The notes beneath the pieces are model-generated. The model was given only the letters and a program-made list of their open reading frames with translations, made no database searches and had not been told where the DNA came from. From Monoraphidium neglectum (lineage: Eukaryota > Chlorophyta > Chlorophyceae > Sphaeropleales > Selenastraceae): a stretch of 12,923 bases of DNA. Made by a program: the position numbers and the translations under genes. Positions 1 to 6,174 of this stretch are shown one piece after another. Positions within the stretch are counted from its first letter, which is position 1. Each line of letters opens with the position of its first letter. The DNA is taken from positions 1 to 12,923 of the forward strand of contig NW_014012408.1 in the NCBI RefSeq assembly GCF_000611645.1. The letters are read 5' to 3'.

Positions 1-587
1 CCCCCGACGCTGCCCTCTCAGGCTTCACTGGCGGCTTGTCGCCCTGCACGGTGTGCGCGCCCGCCTCCGACGCCGGGGCGCCGCCGCCGGTGGCGCGCGG
101 GTGCAGCGGGTGGGGCGACGCCGGGCTCGACGACGGGATGTGCACCCTGTTTGCGGCGCCCGTCGACGCTGCGAGGAGCTGCGTCTTGGCCTGCCTGCTT
201 GAGGCGGCTGCGGAGCACATTTGCTTAATGGATGAGGATGACGACTGCCGCGGCTGTTACTTCGAGCCGCTCGCCCCCTGCGCCGCCAAGAGCGCCCGCA
301 GGGCGCGCCGGCGGGCGGGCGCAGCCGCACCTGCGGTGCCGGGCGCAGCCGGGTCGCGCGCGGCGAGGGGCTGTGCGTATTGCGGTAGGACGGCCGCGCA
401 GGGCGCGGCGCTGCGGCGCTGCGCGGGGTGCGGCGCGCTGACGGGCGTGTGCTACTGCAGCCAGGCATGCTGCCGCAACCACTGGGTGCGGACGGGGCAC
501 AGGCAGCAGTGCGAGGCGGCGCAGTGGGAGCTGCAGGAGAGGCGGCAGCGGAGCCAAAGCGGCCCCACAGCCGCAACCACAACCTGA
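1..587 (+). CDS. MYND zinc-finger protein, C-terminal exon (5' partial)
   Basis: Open reading frame (frame 3) from the left edge to a TGA at 585-587. The last ~70 residues hold a textbook MYND finger at 372-512: CAYC, then RRCAGC, then YCSQACC, then a His and a final Cys (TGHRQQC), giving the C-x2-C / C-x2-C / C-x3-C / H-x3-C zinc ligand order. MYND fingers usually bind proline-rich partner peptides and occur in SET-domain, scaffold and many algal proteins of unknown role. Upstream residues are Ala/Arg/Gly-rich with scattered cysteines and an acidic DEDDD patch (around 232-245) and show no domain I recognise. No credible ATG start is present. A CTCTCAG ending at 20 looks like a splice acceptor and would keep frame, so the exon may begin at 21. 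The finger sits at the extreme C-terminus, followed by a short Gln/Arg/Thr tail. The domain call is firm; the protein's function is unknown. Confidence 0.75.
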   Translation, partial: PDAALSGFTGGLSPCTVCAPASDAGAPPPVARGCSGWGDAGLDDGMCTLFAAPVDAARSCVLACLLEAAAEHICLMDEDDDCRGCYFEPLAPCAAKSARRARRRAGAAAPAVPGAAGSRAARGCAYCGRTAAQGAALRRCAGCGALTGVCYCSQACCRNHWVRTGHRQQCEAAQWELQERRQRSQSGPTAATTT

Positions 588-1093
588 TCAGACTGCCCAT
601 CTACCTTCTGTGATTTTCTTTTCTCGTGCGGGGCTGCCAGGCCGCCCCTGAATGCTGCGACTCTGCATCAGACCTGCTGCACCCTTGCTGGCGCAACTGG
701 CTAGCTCTGCCCCTTGGGTGGCCATGCGGGCGTGACGTGCTCCCAACGCGCCGGCTCCCTTTCCGTCTGGTCGTCCCTGTTTGATCTTCTTTGCTTCGGT
801 CACCACCACCACTGACTGGCCGTATTCTGTGGACTGCACGATGTTGCGCTGCTGGCACGCACAGGTTGATTTGCACACGCGGGGCGCGGCCAGAAGACAA
901 CGCCGCACGCAAACAGACGCAACGGCTGGGCCCCCTACGGTCGCCCGCCAGACCCGCCAAGCATCACTGAACCTGCCCCAGCTGTGGCGTAGCTGTGCTG
1001 CAATGCGCCTGACCGCTGGCCAGCCAGCCAGCGGCTCGAACGCTCCCCGCGCCGGCGCCATCCTGGCCTGCGTCGCCGCAGCTGCCGCCGCCG

Positions 1094-1119
1094 CCCTTCT
1101 GAGCAGCCCTTCTGAGCAG
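1094..1119. repeat. 13-bp unit in perfect tandem duplication
   Basis: The 13-mer cccttctgagcag occurs twice head to tail, at 1094-1106 and 1107-1119. It lies in the gene-poor interval. It looks like a replication-slippage duplication; no function is implied. Confidence 0.85.
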
Positions 1120-1168
1120 CCCAAGTCAAGGCCCCCGGCGTCGGCCCCGCACCCACAGCACCGCCACC

Positions 1169-1192
1169 GCGGCCGCCGGCGCGGCCGCCGGC
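1169..1192. repeat. 12-bp GC-only tandem duplication
   Basis: The 12-mer gcggccgccggc is repeated twice in direct tandem (1169-1180 and 1181-1192), within the Arg-rich part of the overlapping open frames. A simple-sequence duplication typical of GC-rich algal DNA. Confidence 0.8.
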
Positions 1193-2149
1193 GCGCGCCC
1201 CGGCTGCTGATGCCCACGACTGGGTCGCTGAACGCGCCGCCGCGCAACACATCAAGCGGGCTGCCGCCAGCAAGCGTGGACTCTTTGGTCTCTAGCTTTG
1301 ACAGGTCGAACACCCAGTGGGTAGGCGCGGTCAAACCAAGCTCAAAGGCTGGTCAAGCACTTCAGCATCACAATAATAGATCGTGTTCCCCCAACAGGTG
1401 AAACAACAACAAGTGACCACTAGATTGTGCAGGTTCCCGTGCAGCAGCAGCAACAGCAACAAGCAGCCCAACAAACGCCCCCTTCACACACATGCGCACG
1501 TGCGCGTGCACCAAACACGCCCATGGCCCAGTAGCTGCCGCCTGCCTCCGCACAACCGCCGTCGGGCACCACGCCGGCCGCACCGCCGTCGTAATGGTGC
1601 TTGCCAAAGGTGAGTGAAAGGTTCTGATGCAACAGTGATGAGAGGCATCGCCAGAAATCGCCGCGCACTGTTCCAATGGGACCGCACCTTATCATCATCC
1701 CAGTTGGCTGCTGAAACCAGCAAATTGGGCCATGATTGATTGATAGAGTACCTGTACCCCTCCTTTGTCTAGGCATATAGTTGTACCTCTGTTTGCACAA
1801 TTGAGGGTGGTGGGCTGATGAGCTGGAAGCTTAACCTTCCCATTGGCCTGCATCTGGGCAGCTCTGGTGACAGGGCTTGATGCGGGGCAGGGCGCAGGGC
1901 TTGCATGGCGGGGGCGGGGGGCATGAGGTAGTGGAACACGTGTCCTGGCTAGCTCAGCGCCCCCAGCAAACGCAATGCATCGTAGCAACCATGATGGCAT
2001 GTTGGGCCAAACCCGTGGGGCGACACCAGTGCACTCATGCACGGCGCCCCCCGCCATGACTGTACTGCAGCCTGGTGCGGTCAGAGCTTCACGGGATGCG
2101 ATGACACAGCCAAGGGGAGCACGTCAGGCTCACTACCGGTATGACAGAG

Positions 2150-2221
2150 TTGCTGTTACATTCGTGGTAACAGCAAAATGCTAGTGTCGTTGGCAGGAAC
2201 GACGCAAGATCGCTGATCTTG
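2150..2221 (+). promoter_or_regulatory. Three consecutive hairpins upstream of the UGT start codon
   Basis: Three inverted repeats sit almost end to end. (a) ttgctgttac 2150-2159 pairs with gtaacagcaa 2167-2176, a perfect 10 bp with a 7-nt loop. (b) gtcgtt 2186-2191 pairs with aacgac 2198-2203, 6 bp with a 6-nt loop, extendable outward by a G-U and a G-C pair. (c) caagatc 2205-2211 pairs with gatcttg 2215-2221, 7 bp with a 3-nt loop. They end 35 nt before the ATG at 2257. Depending on where transcription starts they are either a structured 5' UTR or palindromic promoter sites. The pairing is seen directly; the role is inferred. Confidence 0.6.
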
Positions 2222-2256
2222 TGTGTAATCGCAACACCCACACAGATCTACAATAT

Positions 2257-5200
2257 ATGCGACCATTGATGACTCCTGTAGGCAAGACAGCCGCCCTGCT
2301 CCTGGCGTGCGCGGTCCTACTGGCTTGCGCGCCGTCGCACGCGGCCGCCGCCCGCCTGCTAGTCGTGCCCCTCAGCAGCGAGTCCCACATCAGCGCGTTC
2401 ACAGCGCTCAGCACGGAGCTGGAGACGATTGGGGGCCATGACATCCACATGGTGAGCCATGATGCCCCACCACTATCACCCGGCTGTTTTGTGGCATGAG
2501 GGCTGCCCGCCTCATTCATCAATCCCCTCTTCCATCCATCCCCGCCCCCAAGTGCACCTGCCCCACCCCCTTAAATGCCTCTCCACCTCACCTACCTTAA
2601 TGATCGCCCCCTGCTGCCCGCCAGGTCGTATCCCAAGAGCTACTGGAGGCCTCCCGCGCGGCCGCCGCCGCCCGCAGCCCCGGCCACCGCCACGCCTACC
2701 TCACCTATCCCCTGCGCTTCGACCTCTTCGCCGACGACATGGCGCGGGTCGGCAAGGCCAACTTCATCGCGGCCATGTTTTACGGCTATCGCATCCTGGC
2801 GGGCCTCACGGAATCAGTCATAGGGGACGAGAAGCTGCTGGGTCAGATCAGGGACCTCGCGCCGGACCTGATCGTGGGGGACGCGGTCGGCGCCTACGGC
2901 CACTGGCTGGGCGGCAAGCTTGGGGTACCCAGCGTCGAGTTCGACGTGGGGACGAGCAGCGGCATGCTGCACTCCGGGCTGTGGGGGGGCCAGCTCAACC
3001 CGGCGTACATCCCGGGGCCGGGTGAGGCATTGCGGCGTGGTTGCGGCGGGGTGCGGCGCAGAGCAGGGCCGAGGGCAGTGTGCATGCCAAGACCGCAGAG
3101 TTTGAGAGCCTGGCCGCCCAATTCTGGGCGCGCTGAAGACTGTTTCAATTCTGACGGTGTGTCATGCCGAGGCTGAACAGGCGCATGGGGGGCCCCTTCC
3201 CCCTGCCCAGGGACCTTCTACCCCAGCACGGGCATGACATTGCGCCAGCGCTGCGTCAACGCGGCCACCATAGCCCTGACTAAGGCCATCACCTACGCCC
3301 ACACGAACTGGGGTCCCATAGGCGGGTGAGACCGAGAGTGCATGGGGCGCCAGGGCGCGGCGGTGCGGGGCGGCGTGCGGCAGATAGCAAAACAACACTT
3401 GCACGCGTGTGCATGCCCCCAGGGGCATGGAGCGTTAGTGCAGGGACAGACGTCACAAGATCATTACTGGACACCGTATGCAAGGCCGCAAGGCCGCCAC
3501 CCGCATGAGGGTTGATGTGCTGGGTGACCTTCTCACCCGCTTACCCTTCCGCCCCGACACCTCGCCCGCCGACATGCAGCCTCTCCCGCCGCCACGGCGT
3601 GGCGCGGCCCGGCACTGGCCCCTCCCGCCCGCTGCTGCTGCTGGTCAACTTTGACTGGGCGCTGGAGCCGCCGCGGCCCGTGGCGCCCAGCACGCACTTC
3701 ATCGGGCCCCTCATGCCGCGCCCGCCCGCGCCGCTGCCCGAGGACATCCAACAATGGCTCGACGGCGCCGCCGGCGACGGCGGCGACGGCGCCGCTGCCG
3801 AGGCGGCTGTGACTGCAGCGCTGCCGGTGGTGTACCTTTCGTTTGGCTCGTCCTTCCTGGCGCCCGCGGACGTGATGCCGTCCATCGCCGCGCTGCTCGC
3901 CGCCTGCGCCGGCCGCGCGCGGCTGCTGCTGCGCATGCGCCCGCAGGAGCGGGAGCTGCTTGATGCGGCGCTGGCGGCGCGCGGCTTCTCGCCGGATCCC
4001 CAGGGGTGGCTGGTGCGCGAGAGATTCCCGCAGAACGACGTGCTGGGTCACCCGAAGGTGGCTGCCTTCGTCACCCAGGTGCGCTGTTGCGGGATGACGG
4101 GGCAGTGGGGGTGAAGGAGGGAGTGGGTCCGCGGCTGGGGGGCTGGGCTTCGAGCGGAGGCATCGTCCGCACGCCAACATGCGCACAAGGGGCTGGGGCG
4201 GGGCCGTGAGCAGTCAGCACTTCCGACGTGGAAAGGACGGCGGCTATCGCAGCGCCCTGCCTTCGCGCGGCCTCCCGCCGCGCTGCGTCCCGCCTGCGCT
4301 CCTGCCCGCGCCTGTATTACAGGCCGACCGAAACCGCAGGCCCCGGGTTTGGCTGTGTCTCGTGCAGCCCGCCCCTGATTCCCCTCTCCTCCGGCCGGCC
4401 GGCCTTGAGCACCTGGCTTGACGGGCGTTCCTCGTGTCCTGCCTCAGGGCTCCCCGGCCTTCCCTGCTGCGTTGGCCACTCCAAACCAGCCGCCCCCTCA
4501 ATACAACCTTCACCAACCATCCGCACCCCGCCGACCCCACCACGATTCACCCCCCCCCCAACAGGGTGGCTACTTGAGTGTCCAGGAGGCGGCCTACCAC
4601 GGAGTCCCAATAGTGGGCGTCCCCCTAACCCTGGGCCAGGGAGAGCTGGTGCAGCGCGCGCAGGACGAGGGCCGCGGCCTGGTGGTGCCCAAGGGCGCGC
4701 TCATGAGCGGCGAAGTGGGGCGGCTGGCCGCGGCGGTGCTGCAGGTGGCGCCCTGGAACAGCAGCTTCCACGGGAAGGTGAGGGGGCGGTGGGGACAGGG
4801 GGACGTGGGGCGGTGCAGGGAGGGGCTGCTGGTCTGGGAGGGGGCGGGTGCGTGGGGTGGCATTCGGCGCGTTCAGAGGGCCAGAGAGTGCGGAACGAGC
4901 ACGGGTTTCCCGGGGTTGTGAACTGCGCCGCCTCTTTGTGCGAGCCACAAACGAGGCTCGCTGCTCGTGCTCCATTTCAGTCGTCTGTCAACTTCACGGC
5001 ACCTCCTATCCAGGCGGCGCTGACGGCCGCGCGGTTGAAGGCGCACGCGGTCAGCCCCGGCCAGCGGGCAGCCGACCTGGTGGCATACGCCTTAGCGGTC
5101 CCCCGGGGCAGCGGCAGCTTCCTGCACACCCAGGGCCAGGACATGACGTGGTATGAGGTGATACTGCTGGACGTGATCTTGGTCTACCTGGCAGCCCTGG

Positions 5201-5349
5201 CGGTGATCTGGTTGGGCGCGCGGGCGGCGCTGAGAGCGCTCTTGCTGCCGCGCCGCGGCGGTAGCGGGGACGGTGGCAGAGGCGCTGGGCGAGCGGCGGC
5301 AGCCGCAGGCGAGGGGGGCCAGCAGGGCTCCCATCGCAAGCACGAGTAG
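2257..5349 (+). CDS. UDP-glucuronosyl/glucosyltransferase-like, ER membrane-anchored, 6 exons
   Basis: GT1/UGT-family enzyme predicted to move a sugar from a UDP-sugar to a small lipophilic acceptor, probably on the ER lumen side. Exons: 2257-2451, 2625-3021, 3211-3325, 3580-4078, 4565-4777, 5014-5349. All junctions keep frame (phases 0,1,2,0,0), giving 584 aa, near the usual 500-550. Residues 1-32 form a signal peptide (hydrophobic core ALLLACAVLLAC). His44 in SSESH matches the catalytic His and Asp151 in LIVGD its partner. VNFDWALEPPRP (~258-269), VVYLSFGS (~319-326) and PQNDVLGHPK precede the C-terminal signature FVTQGG...SVQEAAYHGVP (399-417). One membrane helix lies at ~521-541, then a basic/Gly-rich tail ending RKHE. 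Oddities: the signature His is Gln402, and the usual Asp-Gln...Asn reads Gly426-Gln...Leu430. The start is the first ATG before the signal peptide; a second Met lies at 2269. The last acceptor could be 4981 instead, adding 11 aa. Family call firm; substrate unknown. Confidence 0.9.
2452..2624 (+). other. UGT intron 1
   Basis: GTGAGC donor directly after the ATG codon of DIHM and a CCGCCAG acceptor, phase 0. Joining DIHM to VVSQELLEASR restores the N-terminal Rossmann half. A frame-1 stop (tga) occurs soon after the donor, so reading through would truncate the protein just after the signal peptide and first strand. Confidence 0.8.
3022..3210 (+). other. UGT intron 2
   Basis: GTGAGG donor inside a Gly codon after YIPGP and a CTGCCCAG acceptor, phase 1. 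The joined codon is GGG and the protein continues TFYPSTGMTLRQR. Confidence 0.8.
3326..3579 (+). other. UGT intron 3
   Basis: GTGAGA donor after ATAGGCGG and an ACATGCAG acceptor, phase 2. The joined codon is GGC and leads into LSRRHGVARP, matching the 'RxxHGL' stretch that precedes the LLVNxDxALE motif in UGTs. This junction resolves an apparent frame change near 3580: the open frame before it (VDVLGDLLTRLPF) belongs to intron sequence. Confidence 0.75.
4079..4564 (+). other. UGT intron 4 (splits the donor-binding signature)
   Basis: Phase 0 intron between AAFVTQ and GGYLSVQEAAYHG. Donor GTGCGC follows CAG; the acceptor AACAG is preceded by a run of ten C residues (4550-4559). The intron interrupts the signature motif exactly at the residue that is normally His. 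Confidence 0.85.
4778..5013 (+). other. UGT intron 5, G-rich 5' half
   Basis: Donor GTGAGG follows FHGK. Two in-frame acceptors exist: TTTCAG ending at 4980 (adds SSVNFTAPPIQ) and ATCCAG ending at 5013. The second gives FHGK-AALTAARLKAH, which matches the spacing of the helix after the donor signature in UGTs, and is preferred. The first ~80 nt are dense in G runs. Confidence 0.7.
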
Positions 5350-5500
5350 AGAGGGGCGTGGGGTGGGCGACTGTGGATGTGTGACTGTGCAATGTTTAAT
5401 GAGCTCTCACTCTGTTGCAGTGCTGTTTTGCGCTGCATTGGATCCGATGCGGGGACGGGCTGCAGCAGCGACACCACTGCCATGCATCGTTGTCTGCACA

Positions 5501-5518
5501 CGTGCCCGCTCGGGCACG
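5501..5518 (+). terminator. Perfect hairpin in the UGT 3' flank
   Basis: cgtgccc (5501-5507) pairs with gggcacg (5512-5518) around the loop gctc, about 150 nt after the UGT stop. It may be a 3' UTR structure. It is not a bacterial-type terminator (no T tract), and its role is unknown. Confidence 0.4.
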
Positions 5519-5576
5519 ACACTCAGGCCGCATTCCTTTGGTAATTCTTGTGGCGCTCGGCAGAGGGCAGCCGTGT

Positions 5577-5590
5577 GACAACCGGTTGTC
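5577..5590. repeat. 14-bp perfect palindrome
   Basis: gacaaccggttgtc at 5577-5590 equals its own reverse complement. It lies between the UGT stop and the TATA-like box of the next gene, so it could be a dimeric transcription-factor site or chance. Confidence 0.6.
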
Positions 5591-5602
5591 TGGCAGGACA
5601 CA

Positions 5603-5618
5603 GCATTCAAGCATTCAA
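5603..5618. repeat. 8-bp tandem direct repeat
   Basis: gcattcaa is repeated twice head to tail at 5603-5610 and 5611-5618, 13 nt after the palindrome. Short, no known meaning. Confidence 0.6.
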
Positions 5619-5963
5619 AACTTCTGCTGGGCTGTGAAGCGTTGACTCCGCATTTGCAATGGTGAGGCGTCATGAACAGGGGGCAGCAGCAGCACCCACA
5701 AGTCCTGCGGCGTGGTTTGGGTGGGGCGAGTCTGGAACACGACCTTGGGCTCGTGTCGGCACCCGGGCAACTGCAGGTAGCATCAGTAACTCGCCAGTGA
5801 CACACTCCACTGACATGCAGGACGTGCACCCTGTACACGTCAATCTCCTGCACCCGTTGAGTCGCCCCGATCGTGCATACCGACATCGTTGTGTGCCGAT
5901 TGCAGCGTATCATTGTCAGCTGTTCCGCGTCAGCTGGTGGGACCTCACGTTCGGTGTGAATAC

Positions 5964-5970
5964 TATAAGT
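5964..5970 (+). promoter_or_regulatory. TATA-like box for the FUSC-like gene
   Basis: TATAAGT within actataagtagggg, in an otherwise GC-rich spacer, 205 nt before the ATG at 6175. With initiation about 25-30 nt downstream, the 5' UTR would be about 180 nt. Placement and sequence are plausible, but there is no transcript evidence. Confidence 0.45.
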
Positions 5971-6081
5971 AGGGGAAGATCGTTGAGCTGTGCATCATTG
6001 CAAAGCCAGCCTAAAGGCGGCACACCCAGGCGGCACCACACCGTGAACACACCGCTTCCAGCGTGGCGCGGCGATCGCGAG

Positions 6082-6111
6082 ATGCGCCGTGCTTCCCGCA
6101 GCCATCGCTGA
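6082..6111 (+). other. Short upstream ORF (MRRASRSHR)
   Basis: The only ATG between the TATA-like box and the proposed start of the FUSC-like gene opens a 9-codon frame ending in TGA at 6109-6111. It is in the same frame as the main start at 6175, and its stop codon is what forces that start. If present in the mRNA it could lower translation of the main ORF. Confidence 0.4.
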
Positions 6112-6174
6112 TACCGAGGGCTTCCGCGCCGCAAAAGCAGCGCTCACAAAAGCTGGCGCCTCAAAAACGGCGGA

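Larger units (their letters stand above)
588..2149. other. Intergenic stretch with no convincing gene
   Basis: About 1.6 kb between the MYND gene stop and the hairpin cluster upstream of the UGT gene. The first part is presumably the 3' UTR of the MYND gene, but I see no TGTAA-type poly(A) signal close to its stop. Open frames on both strands here are GC-driven and overlap one another, and none carries a recognisable domain. Visible items are two short tandem duplications (1094-1119 and 1169-1192), a CAG/CAA-rich run near 1440-1480, and a patch at about 1200-1347 that reads as normal-looking protein on the minus strand but has no ATG (see findings). The promoter of the UGT gene should lie at the right end, but no clear TATA box is placed correctly for it. 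Confidence 0.5.
5350..5958. other. Spacer: UGT 3' flank and upstream flank of the FUSC-like gene
   Basis: About 600 nt with no supported gene. It should contain the UGT 3' UTR. It holds an 8-bp hairpin (5501-5518), a 14-bp palindrome (5577-5590) and an 8-bp tandem repeat gcattcaa (5603-5618). An open frame on the minus strand (5407-5913) is Cys-rich but has no motif and overlaps an equally open frame on the plus strand, so neither is called. Confidence 0.5.

Noticed and set aside
2224..2228. TGTAA as the poly(A) signal of the MYND gene
   Set aside because: It is about 1.6 kb after the MYND stop and just before the UGT start, too far to be that gene's 3' end with any confidence.
2251..2258. 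aatatat as a TATA box for the UGT gene
   Set aside because: It overlaps the start codon. Transcription from it would begin after both usable Met codons and remove the signal peptide start.
3508..3579. Coding sequence VDVLGDLLTRLPF and an apparent frameshift in the UGT
   Set aside because: The phase 2 acceptor at 3579 restores the family motif without any frameshift, so this stretch is best explained as intron.
3533..4186. Long open frame on the minus strand
   Set aside because: It lies opposite UGT exon 4, is Arg/Ala/Gly-rich and has no motif; it is an antisense shadow of GC-rich coding DNA.
5407..5913. Cys-rich 168-residue minus-strand frame
   Set aside because: No ordered cysteine motif, overlaps an equally long plus-strand frame, and sits in a spacer without splice or domain evidence.
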